From NCBI GenBank assembly GCA_028117185.1, contig JAOHHD010000002.1:1-64000 (forward strand): a stretch of DNA of 64,000 nucleotides. The letters run 5' to 3'. The notes beneath the pieces are model-generated. The model saw only the letters and a list, made by a program, of their open reading frames with translations. It ran no database searches and was not told the DNA's origin. Shown here in pieces: positions 40,087 through 48,325 of the stretch; position 1 is the stretch's first letter; every line of letters starts with the position of its first letter. A program made the position numbers and the translations under genes. Source of the stretch: Luminiphilus sp. GTDB taxonomy: Bacteria; Pseudomonadota; Gammaproteobacteria; Pseudomonadales; Halieaceae.

Positions 40087-40112
40087 TGCGCTTTCCGCGT
40101 GTGCGTGTGCCG

Positions 40113-41894
40113 CTAGGGTAGCTGAAGAGCGTGTACTGCTGCGTCATCAAAGGTGGCCAAGTCAAGTGCTCTTGCGATCGATCCGTCGGCTCTGCGTCGG
40201 AGCAATCCAGTCTGGCCTTTGATAATCCAGTTTTCAGTGGTGAGTGCTTGCTGCCAGTGCTGCGCCATCACGAGCGCGTCCCGACCCAGTGCCCGCAGTC
40301 TTCCCAGTCGACCGGCCGGGCTGGGGGGTAGCATCGCTGGGGTTTCTAAAAAGACCACGCCATTGAGGTCACGGTTTCGCGTGTTGATAGCGCCATCATT
40401 GATAGCAGAGGTAGCATAGACAGGCACTTCCCCCGCCATGTGAAAGACCAGCAAGGGTCTCCAGGACCGGGCCGTCACAGGATCTGGAGCGAGCATGAAG
40501 ATACACTCAAAATCACTCCTGCCGCGACCCCTCGCGTCAACCGGAATATCGAATGCCTGCTCTACAGATTGAATGCGTTGATCACTTGAGCCCGAGCCCA
40601 GTAATTCCCCCATCGCTTTATTAGCGGCGGTTCGTTGCTCGACGACTAATTTGCCACGTATTGTTCCGCCGTGATGTGCCCACTGGGCCTCAAAGGCCGT
40701 TAGCAGGCGCAGCCCACGATCGTTAGGGGCAGCCATCACGATCGCGTTGCGACACTGGTCACCGAAGCCTTGGTCGGCAATCTGACGTGCCTCGTCCTCG
40801 GGAGCGAGGCTAAAAGTAGTCCAGCCGGGTTGAGCAATCGCTTGATTTGTTTGTACTTCGGGTTGATTGAGGGCAATGACCGGAACGGGTAGTGCATTGA
40901 TTTGCTGCAGTGATGCGACATCCGATTTGGTCAGCGGCCCCAGCACCATATTGGCGCCACTGGCGACGGCTGCAGCGTAGGCGGCACGTGGATCAGCATA
41001 GTGCGCCACGTTCAGTACCGTCAGCTGCGGCCTGATGGCGGGATCTGGATAGGATTGGTACAGCTGACTGATGGCGCCGTCCGCCACGGCCTCGCCGGCT
41101 GTTCGCAATGAGCCATCAAGAGGCAGGATGAGTGTAATCTGCTCTATGGGCGGCGCGTCTAACCAGGCCGTGAGGTGGCTTGGAGCGGCGGGGGTCTGCG
41201 GTCGATTTCCGGCAGTGCTTTGCCAGGCTGCCAGCGCCTGGGGTCCCTGTCGGTAAGCCAATTGCATTGCCAGCCAAGCGCGCCAGTCAGGATCCCGAGA
41301 CTTTTTGAGTTCGGCTGACAGCGCGCTGTCCGTTACGCGAATAAGGTAGCCGAATAGTCGATCGCTGTTAGCCGAGGCGTTTCGCTGTTGTGCTGGGGTC
41401 TGGGCTTTTTCAAATAGGAGCGCGGCCGCGAGAAGCCATTGTCCCGACAGCGCTGCATGCGCTGTCTGCTCTTCGAGCGCAAAATCAATCGCTGCGGTAT
41501 TCCCATTTTTCAGCTTTTGCAGTAGTTGATCGGCTAATATGACATCGCCAGATAACCAGGCAAGTCGGCTATCGACGGCGATGAGTGTTGAGGCGCCGGT
41601 ATTATTGAGTGAAAGTTGATCACGCTCATGCTGGGCAACGAGCAGAGATTCTGTTTTAGCAAGGGTCGATAGGCGTGCAATGGTATCGAGCCTCAGCTGT
41701 TCTCCCTCTAGCGGCTCTGGCGTGCGTTCGACCGCGTCAGTTGTCACAGGTAACGCCGGTGTGTCGCGCGTCGGCGTTGAGCAGGCAGTGACGAGAGTCA
41801 GCAGTAACGCCGCAAAAGCGAGCTGCAGGAGCGGGTGCCGACTGGCGTGGCTGCCAGCGAAACTGAGGGGTTGAGGGTGACCTATAGCGCGCAT
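40113..41894 (-). CDS. lpoA: Penicillin-binding-protein activator LpoA
   Basis: A 593-residue outer-membrane lipoprotein (LppC family) with lipobox VTAC (Cys38). An N-terminal TPR-like helical domain is followed by a periplasmic-binding-protein-like domain (ITLILPLDGSLRTAGEAV onward). LpoA reaches through the peptidoglycan to activate PBP1A. The gene is divergent from rsmI, as in E. coli. A 54-bp gap separates their starts. Confidence 0.92.
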   Translation of the reverse strand: MRAIGHPQPLSFAGSHASRHPLLQLAFAALLLTLVTACSTPTRDTPALPVTTDAVERTPEPLEGEQLRLDTIARLSTLAKTESLLVAQHERDQLSLNNTGASTLIAVDSRLAWLSGDVILADQLLQKLKNGNTAAIDFALEEQTAHAALSGQWLLAAALLFEKAQTPAQQRNASANSDRLFGYLIRVTDSALSAELKKSRDPDWRAWLAMQLAYRQGPQALAAWQSTAGNRPQTPAAPSHLTAWLDAPPIEQITLILPLDGSLRTAGEAVADGAISQLYQSYPDPAIRPQLTVLNVAHYADPRAAYAAAVASGANMVLGPLTKSDVASLQQINALPVPVIALNQPEVQTNQAIAQPGWTTFSLAPEDEARQIADQGFGDQCRNAIVMAAPNDRGLRLLTAFEAQWAHHGGTIRGKLVVEQRTAANKAMGELLGSGSSDQRIQSVEQAFDIPVDARGRGRSDFECIFMLAPDPVTARSWRPLLVFHMAGEVPVYATSAINDGAINTRNRDLNGVVFLETPAMLPPSPAGRLGRLRALGRDALVMAQHWQQALTTENWIIKGQTGLLRRRADGSIARALDLATFDDAAVHALQLP

Positions 41895-41948
41895 CGGGGC
41901 AGTATAGCCTTAAGCGGGCGCCGGTGGCCCGATCAGGAGTCTTACCCA

Positions 41949-42776
41949 GTGCACGCTTGTCTTTATATTGTTGCCACACCCATAGGCCATTTGGACGACA
42001 TCACATTACGCGCGTTGGAGGTCTTGAAAACCGTTCACGTTATCGCCGCGGAGGATACTCGTCACTCAGCTAAGCTCATGCGGCATTTTGGAATTGATAC
42101 CCCGATGGTGAGTTACCACGATCACAGTCCCGCTGCGCAAACGGAGCGGCTGCTGCGACATCTTCAGGAGGGTAAAACGGTGGCATTGATATCCGACGCG
42201 GGAACTCCCCTTATCTCTGATCCGGGTTACAAACTAGTGGAGGTCTGCCAGCAACAGGGATTCCAGGTGATCCCGATACCGGGCGCCAGTGCCATGACGG
42301 CAGCGCTCAGTGCCGCTGGGTTGCCGACTGACCGGTTTTATTTTGAGGGCTTTCTTCCAGTAAAGGCAGGGCAACGTGGCGCGCGAATAAAAGCATTGAA
42401 GCAGCTTGAAGCAACGCTGATATTATTTGAGGCGCCGCGTCGCGTGCTCAACACCCTCGACGCGTTGATTGTCGAGCTTGGAGATCGCCAGGCGGCACTG
42501 TGTCGGGAGCTGACCAAGGCCCACGAGACGATTTACCGCGGCTCCCTGTCACAGTTACAAACGTTTGTGCGCGATGATGCGAATCAGCAGCGGGGCGAAA
42601 TGGTGCTGGTGATTCGGGGTTGTGATAGTGAGGCGGTCCAGTTCAGTGCCGAGGTCGAGGCACTGTTGGATCGGCTCGCGAGGGAGCTTCCGCCGCGGCG
42701 CGCAGCTGCTGTAGTGGCCGATGTGACAGGGTTACCTGTGCGAGTTCTATACCAGGCTATCTTGGATAAAAAGTAA
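41949..42776 (+). CDS. rsmI: 16S rRNA C1402 2'-O-methyltransferase RsmI
   Basis: RsmI methylates the ribose of C1402 in the 16S decoding centre. The 275-residue tetrapyrrole-methylase-fold protein has YIVATPIGHLDDITLRA, the SAM loop SDAGTPLISDPG and PIPGASAMTAALSAAG. The GTG at 41949, with AGGAG 10 nt ahead, gives the usual N-terminus. The longer frame reaches into lpoA and is unlikely. It is followed by rnpB. Confidence 0.95.
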   Translation: MHACLYIVATPIGHLDDITLRALEVLKTVHVIAAEDTRHSAKLMRHFGIDTPMVSYHDHSPAAQTERLLRHLQEGKTVALISDAGTPLISDPGYKLVEVCQQQGFQVIPIPGASAMTAALSAAGLPTDRFYFEGFLPVKAGQRGARIKALKQLEATLILFEAPRRVLNTLDALIVELGDRQAALCRELTKAHETIYRGSLSQLQTFVRDDANQQRGEMVLVIRGCDSEAVQFSAEVEALLDRLARELPPRRAAAVVADVTGLPVRVLYQAILDKK

Positions 42777-42793
42777 GATGCTGCAGTCTGAGG

Positions 42794-42822
42794 TTGCGAG
42801 CCCTTGCGCTAATCGGTAACCT
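42794..42822 (+). promoter_or_regulatory. Promoter of rnpB
   Basis: TTGCGA (42794-42799), 17-bp spacer, TAACCT (42817-42822). The predicted start, 42829-42830, coincides with the 5' end of RNase P RNA deduced from pairing with its 3' end. Confidence 0.6.
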
Positions 42823-42829
42823 CTGCCCC

Positions 42830-43164
42830 GAGTGGGTCAGACGATCGCTGTCGTGATGGCAGAGGAAAGTCCGGGCTCCAACGGGTCAGGACGCCAGGTA
42901 ACGCCTGGGGGGCGCGAGCCTACGGAAAGTGCAACAGAAAGGAAACCGCCTGCTTGCAGGTAAGGGTGAAAAGGTGCGGTAAGAGCGCACCGCGCGGTTG
43001 GTAACAAGCGTGGCGATGGTAAACCCCGTCCGGAGCAAGACCAAATAGGAATCCGATACCGTGACCCTCGGTGGATTCGGGTAGGTCGCTTCAGGCGAAC
43101 GGTGACGTTCGTCGCAGATGAATGATCGTCCAAGACAGAACCCGGCTTATCGACCAACTCATTA
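42830..43164 (+). ncRNA. rnpB: RNase P RNA (class A)
   Basis: This is the catalytic RNA that removes 5' leaders from pre-tRNAs. The universally conserved P4 strand GAGGAAAGTCCGGGCTCC is at about 42888-42905, and the 3' conserved block AGACAGAACCCGGCTTATCG ends near 43152. The ends pair (GAGTGGGTC with GACCAACTC) as helix P1. The conserved ACAGAAAGGAAACCGCC region is also present. Ends are approximate to a few bases. The rsmI-rnpB-mraZ order is the same in Pseudomonas. Confidence 0.97.
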
Positions 43165-43165
43165 T

Positions 43166-43183
43166 GCCCCCCACTTGGGGGGC
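43166..43183 (+). terminator. Terminator hairpin of rnpB
   Basis: GCCCCCC and GGGGGGC form a perfect 7-bp stem with an ACTT loop directly after the RNase P RNA. The tail is TTCCCTTCCCCCC, weak in T, so part of the effect may be processing rather than pure intrinsic termination. Confidence 0.7.
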
Positions 43184-43417
43184 TTCCCTTCCCCCCGGTG
43201 ATACCACAAAGGCTGCGCGGTGCCGCCCCGCTGAATACCATTTAGTTATAACAAAAAAAATAAATTCAAAAATAAAGCATATAACCTAAACTCAAACCTC
43301 GCATGCTGGTTTAGCAGTCTGTTTTAACGTTTATTTCTCATTACGGATCGGGACTTGACTCGCCTGCCAGATTGTCTCTAAGGCACTGAAAAACCGAGAA
43401 TTTTTGCTTTCACACCG
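43184..43417 (+). other. rnpB-mraZ spacer with an AT-rich tract
   Basis: This 234-bp stretch has no gene. Its centre (about 43235-43290) is strikingly A/T-rich with several A runs, unlike the GC-richer surroundings. It lies about 130-180 bp upstream of the dcw promoter. It may act as a curved or protein-bound region; that is inference only. Between it and the promoter nothing else was recognised. Confidence 0.4.
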
Positions 43418-43447
43418 TTGACCCAGCACTTTCCTCAGGCGTATAGT
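43418..43447 (+). promoter_or_regulatory. Main sigma-70 promoter of the dcw cluster
   Basis: TTGACC (43418-43423) and TATAGT (43442-43447) separated by 18 bp, predicting a start near 43454. The -10 overlaps the first GTGG box of the MraZ operator, so MraZ binding would block it, consistent with known MraZ autorepression of this promoter. Confidence 0.75.
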
Positions 43448-43500
43448 GGTGAAATGTGGTGCAAAGTGGGTAAATTCCCCATTTTGTGGTAATTCAGTGG
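43446..43500 (+). promoter_or_regulatory. MraZ operator: GTGG boxes at 10-bp spacing
   Basis: GTGGT (43446), GTGGT (43456) and GTGGG (43466) recur every 10 bp; after one skipped turn GTGGT follows at 43486 and GTGG at 43497. MraZ binds direct TGGGN-type repeats with 5-bp spacers upstream of mraZ in E. coli and other bacteria. Same-face helical phasing and overlap with the -10 strongly support an operator here. Confidence 0.8.
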
Positions 43501-43514
43501 AGGTAATGGACAGT

Positions 43515-43967
43515 ATGTTTCGAGGGGTTCAGTCCATCAATCTTGATGCCAAGGGACGAATGGCGGTGCCTGCGCGGCAACGTGAATCGCTTGCGGTGTT
43601 AAGTGATGGGCACATTGTGATCACCGTCGATACTCAAACTCCCTGTCTGGTGATGTATGCACTGCCCGAATGGGAACGCATTGAGCGAGACGTGCAGGCA
43701 CTGCCAGCACTCAACCCTGCGGTAAAACGATTTCAGCGACTGATGTTGGGTTACGCCAGTGATTTGCAGCTGGATAGCAATGGTCGCGTTTTAGTCCCCC
43801 CGTCGCTCCGAGACTATGCGCATCTTGAAAAGCGCGCAGTGATGGTTGGGCAGGGTAACAAGCTGGAGTTGTGGTCAGAAGAGTTATGGCAGAGGGAATG
43901 CGAAGCTGCGCTGTCACCGGGCCCCCAAGGGGAGCTTCCAGTGGAGCTGATGCAGCTTAATCTTTGA
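43515..43967 (+). CDS. mraZ: Transcriptional regulator MraZ
   Basis: MraZ is an AbrB-fold DNA-binding protein that represses the dcw promoter. The 150-residue product starts MFRGVQSINLDAKGRMAVPA and has two DXXXR-type repeats: DAKGRMAVPAR and DSNGRVLVPP. ATG at 43515 is chosen; an in-frame ATG at 43506 is too close to GGAGG. The stop overlaps rsmH as TGATG. The operator boxes are just upstream. Confidence 0.95.
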   Translation: MFRGVQSINLDAKGRMAVPARQRESLAVLSDGHIVITVDTQTPCLVMYALPEWERIERDVQALPALNPAVKRFQRLMLGYASDLQLDSNGRVLVPPSLRDYAHLEKRAVMVGQGNKLELWSEELWQRECEAALSPGPQGELPVELMQLNL

Positions 43968-44881
43968 TGGACCGGGAGCACTTACCGGTTTTGCTCGAGG
44001 AGGTCATTGGGGCACTGATGGTATCGCCGCACGGAGTGTATGTAGACGGAACCTTCGGCCGGGGCGGGCACAGCACTCGTATCCTTGACGCGCTATCTCC
44101 GCAAGGGTCGTTGATGGCATTAGATCATGATCCAGCCGCGGTAGAGAAGGCATCGCAATTAGCGAAGCGCGACCAGCGATTTACTTTCAAGGCGGTAAAC
44201 TTTAGAGCGCTGAGTCAGCATGTGGAGCCTGCAAGCTTGCAGGGTGTTTTGTTAGATCTCGGCGTGTCTTCGCCGCAGCTAGATGACCCTGAGCGTGGAT
44301 TCAGTTTTTCCCACGATGGTCCCTTGGACATGCGAATGAATCCAGACGAGGGGTGTTCTGCAGCAGATTGGTTGGCTGAGGCGCCGGCGTCTGAAATCGC
44401 GACGGTGCTTCGTGAATTGGGTGAAGAGCGTTTTGCCAGACGGATTGCGAATGCGATTGTGACCGCGCGAAGTGAGCAGCCCATCCGGCGAACAGGGCAA
44501 TTGGCTGAAGTGGTCTCTGCCGCCAACCCAAAGTGGGAAAAACATAAGCACCCAGCGACGCGCAGTTTTCAAGCCATCAGATTGCATGTTAACGGCGAGC
44601 TAGACGCGCTTCGCGAAGCCTTGCAGGCCATCTTGCTGGCGCTCTCGCCTGGCGGGCGAATGGTGGTGATCAGTTTCCATTCCCTAGAGGATCGCATCGT
44701 TAAGCGATTCATTCGCTCAGCCGTCAGAGGGCCGCAGTTGCCGCCGGGCGTGCCAATTCGTCATAGCGAATATCCGGGTCTGATGCGGCAGATTGGCAAG
44801 GCAGTGATGCCGACATCGACGGAAATCTCCCAGAACCCTCGATCCCGGTCAGCTGTTATGCGTATTGCGGAGCGCCTCTGA
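43967..44881 (+). CDS. rsmH: 16S rRNA m4C1402 methyltransferase RsmH
   Basis: RsmH (MraW) methylates N4 of C1402, the same nucleotide modified by RsmI encoded 1.2 kb upstream. The 304-residue protein begins MDREHLPVLLEEVIGAL. It has the SAM motif DGTFGRGGH, LLDLGVSSPQLDDPERGFSF and the C-terminal VISFHSLEDRIVKRF. Start and stop overlap mraZ and ftsL as TGATG. Confidence 0.96.
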   Translation: MDREHLPVLLEEVIGALMVSPHGVYVDGTFGRGGHSTRILDALSPQGSLMALDHDPAAVEKASQLAKRDQRFTFKAVNFRALSQHVEPASLQGVLLDLGVSSPQLDDPERGFSFSHDGPLDMRMNPDEGCSAADWLAEAPASEIATVLRELGEERFARRIANAIVTARSEQPIRRTGQLAEVVSAANPKWEKHKHPATRSFQAIRLHVNGELDALREALQAILLALSPGGRMVVISFHSLEDRIVKRFIRSAVRGPQLPPGVPIRHSEYPGLMRQIGKAVMPTSTEISQNPRSRSAVMRIAERL

Positions 44882-45165
44882 TGAATCGCTTCCCGGCACC
44901 TAACTCGATATTGCTGGTCATGCTTGTGTTGCTTTTGCTGGTTTCGAGTCTTGGATTGGTGGCTAGTACGCATCAGGTAAGGGATGGCTATGCGCAATTA
45001 CAGTCACTTGAGTTGCAGCGCTGGCAACTGCAAGAGCAGTACACCCGCCTTTTGCTCGAGATGAATACGTGGGCGGCGCCCCACCGTGTCGGGAGAATCG
45101 CTTCCGACACGCTGTCGATGACGACTCCTGATGTCAGTTTATCTTATTCGGTCGTGGAGCCATGA
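44881..45165 (+). CDS. ftsL: Cell-division protein FtsL
   Basis: A 94-residue bitopic protein with a short N-terminus, one membrane helix (SILLVMLVLLLLVSSLGLV) and a periplasmic coiled coil (HQVRDGYAQLQSLELQRWQL). It forms the FtsQLB complex that activates FtsWI. It begins in a TGATG overlap with rsmH and ends in an ATGA overlap with ftsI. Identification rests on size, topology and position. Confidence 0.9.
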   Translation: MNRFPAPNSILLVMLVLLLLVSSLGLVASTHQVRDGYAQLQSLELQRWQLQEQYTRLLLEMNTWAAPHRVGRIASDTLSMTTPDVSLSYSVVEP

Positions 45166-46886
45166 AGACCGTGTATCCGGCAGCAACGCGGTGGCGCTAC
45201 CTCTTTATCTGCTGCTTGCTGATGACTTTAGCCGGAGTATTGATTGGTAGACTGGTCATGCTTCAAGTTACAGACGGGGGACAAGGCGCTGCTTTTCTGC
45301 GTGAGCAGGGTGCCATGCGAACGGTTCGCACCGCCGAGATTCCCGTTTATCGGGGGTTAATTGAGGATCGACATGGCACGCCTCTCGCGATCAGTTCACC
45401 AGTGGTATCGCTGTGGGCGAATCCACAGCAGTTAAAGGATAGCCCGCGGCTCGAAGAGTTATCCGCACTGCTTGGGATCGACGGGGCGATTCTAAAAGAC
45501 AAGCTCGCTTTGTACGGCAATAAGCACTTCATGTATTTGGCGAGGCATCAAGCCCCAGATTTTGCACGCCAGATACTCCAAGAAGCATTTCCTGGCGTTC
45601 GGGGTGAGCGAGCGTATCGACGCTATTACCCCGCCGGAGAGGTAACCGCTCAGGTGCTGGGTTTGACCAATGTAGATGGCGAAGGCATTGCTGGCATCGA
45701 GCTGGCATTTGAGCAGTGGCTACAGGGCGTTCCCGGTAAGAAGCGTTTCATAAAAGATCTGCATGGCGAAGCAGTCCGTGATGTCGGCTTGATCACCAAG
45801 CCGCGCCCCGGCAAGGCGCTTTCTCTGAGCTTAGACTTGCGCCTGCAGTATGTTCAGCACCGTGAGTTGCAGCGAGCAATGAAAGAGACGGGCGCCGTCG
45901 CAGGCTCCGCTATCACGGTCGACGCTTGGACGGGGGAGATCCTTGCCGTCAGTAATTACCCTGTTTTTAACCCTAATAACCGCGAGGCATTTGATTACAG
46001 TGCGGCCCGTAATCGTGCTCTGACTGATGTTTATGAGCCGGGTTCAACAATCAAAACGCTGACGCTCATTGCAGCGCTGGAAAGTGGGCAATTTACGATT
46101 GACAGCCTCGTTGATACGGCGCCTGGCCGTATCCGAGTGGGTCGTAAAATGCTCCATGATCCCCGTAATTATGGTGAGATCAGTGTTTCAAAAATCATCG
46201 AGAAGTCGAGTCAGGTAGGGGTCACCAAACTCGCCCAAGCTGTCGGTCACGAAGCCGTTCTGGATGTGCTGCTCAGGTTCGGCTTCGGAACGCAAACTGG
46301 TACCGGCTTTCCGGGCGAGCGGGCGGGCTCTCTGCCAAGCATGGCGCATTGGAGTGAAATAGAAAAAGTCACGCTCGCCTTTGGTTACGGTTTGAATGCG
46401 ACGCCCATTCAGTTGGCGCAGGCCTATTCGATTTTGGCTAATGATGGCGTTAAGCAGCCACTGACTTTGCTGAAGCAAGAACGCGAGACATTGCCGGTTG
46501 GGCAGCGCGTAGTTGATGCTCAGGTGGCTCAAGATGTGTTGCAGGTGCTCGGTCGTGTTACGGGTTCTGGTGGTACCGCTACCTTGGCGCAAGTCCCCGG
46601 TTTTTCGGTGGGCGGTAAGACAGGAACGGTGCATAAAGTTGGCGAGACAGGCTATTTGGATGATCAGTACGTTGCCCTCTTTGTGGGTGTCGCGCCGCTG
46701 AAGAAGCCACGCTATGTCACGACGATCTTAATTGACCAGCCTCGGGGCGATCACTATGGCGGCGGTCTAGCTGCCGCGCCCGTTTATTCAAGGATCACGG
46801 AGGAAGTGCTGCGAATACACAATGCGCAGCCAGATCGCTCCTCAGCGGGCGCATTGGTCGCTGCGTATCGTGGAGCGCAACAATGA
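45162..46886 (+). CDS. ftsI: Septal peptidoglycan transpeptidase FtsI (PBP3)
   Basis: A 574-residue class B penicillin-binding protein with an N-terminal membrane anchor (about 12-32), a pedestal dimerisation domain and a transpeptidase domain. The nucleophile is Ser295 in STIK, and the KTG motif is 486-488. The second motif, normally SxN, reads Ser349-Ser350-Gln351 here. FtsI cross-links septal peptidoglycan with FtsW. Start and stop overlap neighbours as ATGA. Confidence 0.96.
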   Translation: MKTVYPAATRWRYLFICCLLMTLAGVLIGRLVMLQVTDGGQGAAFLREQGAMRTVRTAEIPVYRGLIEDRHGTPLAISSPVVSLWANPQQLKDSPRLEELSALLGIDGAILKDKLALYGNKHFMYLARHQAPDFARQILQEAFPGVRGERAYRRYYPAGEVTAQVLGLTNVDGEGIAGIELAFEQWLQGVPGKKRFIKDLHGEAVRDVGLITKPRPGKALSLSLDLRLQYVQHRELQRAMKETGAVAGSAITVDAWTGEILAVSNYPVFNPNNREAFDYSAARNRALTDVYEPGSTIKTLTLIAALESGQFTIDSLVDTAPGRIRVGRKMLHDPRNYGEISVSKIIEKSSQVGVTKLAQAVGHEAVLDVLLRFGFGTQTGTGFPGERAGSLPSMAHWSEIEKVTLAFGYGLNATPIQLAQAYSILANDGVKQPLTLLKQERETLPVGQRVVDAQVAQDVLQVLGRVTGSGGTATLAQVPGFSVGGKTGTVHKVGETGYLDDQYVALFVGVAPLKKPRYVTTILIDQPRGDHYGGGLAAAPVYSRITEEVLRIHNAQPDRSSAGALVAAYRGAQQ

Positions 46887-48325
46887 TGGGGCTGCGAGAT
46901 TTACTGGCGGATCACACGCTGTCCAACGTGTTGCTGGACAATATGACGTTAGATAGTCGTGAAGTTCAGCCCAATATGATTTTTGTTGCGGTCCCGGGGG
47001 CAGAACGCGACGGCAGAGATTTTATCCATACCGCTTTGAAGCAGGGTGCTGGGGCGGTATTGGCAGAGGCCGATGGTCGGGAATTACCTGATGACGATCG
47101 AGTGATCGCGGTCACTGATTTAAAGGAGCGGATCGGCTCGCTCGTCGACCGCTTTTATCACTCACCGTCTCGTCAGTTAAAAGTGATGGCGGTCACTGGT
47201 ACAAACGGTAAGACGTCAATCGTAGAGTTGACCCGTCAGTTATTACAGGCAGTTGGGTTGCAAGCAGGTTCCATTGGCACACTTGGATCGCGACTGGCCG
47301 GTCCACCGACAGAGGTGCGCAATACGACGCCCGACTGTATTACGTTACATCGGCAGCTGCGTGTTTGGCGGGATGCGGGCGTGGATTACGTCGCCATGGA
47401 AGCGTCGAGTCACGCGCTGGATCAGCGTCGACTCGATGGCCTGGCCATTGATGTGGCGGTGTTTACCAATCTCTCCCGCGATCACCTTGATTACCATCAT
47501 TCGATGGAAGCCTACTGTGAATCAAAGCTCAAGCTGTTCCGCGACTTTGCTTCCTCAGTGCAAATTTTTAATGCCGATGACAGCCTTTTATCGTCTCAGA
47601 CTGATATCTGGGATCGTGGGAGTATCGGTATTTCGTTTAGTGATGAATCAGCAGATGTGCTGATTGGGATCACCGATGTCGCGCCGTTGGCATTCACCCT
47701 GCGAACGCCTTGGGGTGACGCGCAGATCACATCATTGCTCGCCGGCCGATTTAACGCATTCAACCTAACAGTGGCGATCGTGGCGGCCGCCTCGCTAGGA
47801 GTGCCTTTTACTGAGATTGTTGCGGTCACCAATCAATTAAAACCCGTTCCGGGTCGTCTTGAGCCGATCGAAGCGGCGTCTGACATCACGGTTGTGATTG
47901 ATTACGCCCACACCCCCGATGCGCTTCATCGCGCCATTATGGCGGTTTCCGAAGCGCGGCAGCAGGGTTGTCTTTGGGTTTTGTTTGGCTGCGGTGGAGA
48001 CCGGGATCGCGGTAAGCGATCGGAGATGGGGGCGGTAGCGTCTCGTTTAGCGGATCGCGTCGTTGTAACGAGCGACAATCCCAGGAGCGAGCCACCGGAG
48101 GCCATTATTCAGGATATTTTGATGGGCTGTGGAGGCGCGGCGCCGCTAGTAGAGGTTGATCGAGCAGCCGCTATTGCGCGGGTTATTGCTGAGGCCGCTG
48201 CCGGTGATACCGTTTTAATAGCCGGCAAGGGGCATGAGACTTATCAGGAGATTGCAGGCGATCGAATAGCCTTCTCCGATGTGCAATGCGCCAATCATTA
48301 TCTGGCACAAAGGCGGGCTGCCTGA
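46883..48325 (+). CDS. murE: UDP-MurNAc-tripeptide synthetase MurE
   Basis: MurE adds the third peptide residue to UDP-MurNAc-L-Ala-D-Glu. The 480-residue Mur ligase has the P-loop VTGTNGKTS. The SDNPRSEPP motif contains the DNPR signature for meso-diaminopimelate rather than lysine. The carbamylated-lysine region CESKLKLF is also present. Overlaps: ATGA with ftsI, TGATG with murF. Confidence 0.97.
   Translation: MMGLRDLLADHTLSNVLLDNMTLDSREVQPNMIFVAVPGAERDGRDFIHTALKQGAGAVLAEADGRELPDDDRVIAVTDLKERIGSLVDRFYHSPSRQLKVMAVTGTNGKTSIVELTRQLLQAVGLQAGSIGTLGSRLAGPPTEVRNTTPDCITLHRQLRVWRDAGVDYVAMEASSHALDQRRLDGLAIDVAVFTNLSRDHLDYHHSMEAYCESKLKLFRDFASSVQIFNADDSLLSSQTDIWDRGSIGISFSDESADVLIGITDVAPLAFTLRTPWGDAQITSLLAGRFNAFNLTVAIVAAASLGVPFTEIVAVTNQLKPVPGRLEPIEAASDITVVIDYAHTPDALHRAIMAVSEARQQGCLWVLFGCGGDRDRGKRSEMGAVASRLADRVVVTSDNPRSEPPEAIIQDILMGCGGAAPLVEVDRAAAIARVIAEAAAGDTVLIAGKGHETYQEIAGDRIAFSDVQCANHYLAQRRAA

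Noticed and set aside
42837..43241. 134-codon minus-strand open frame over rnpB
   Set aside because: It is antisense to a clearly conserved RNase P RNA, has low-complexity basic composition and no family resemblance.
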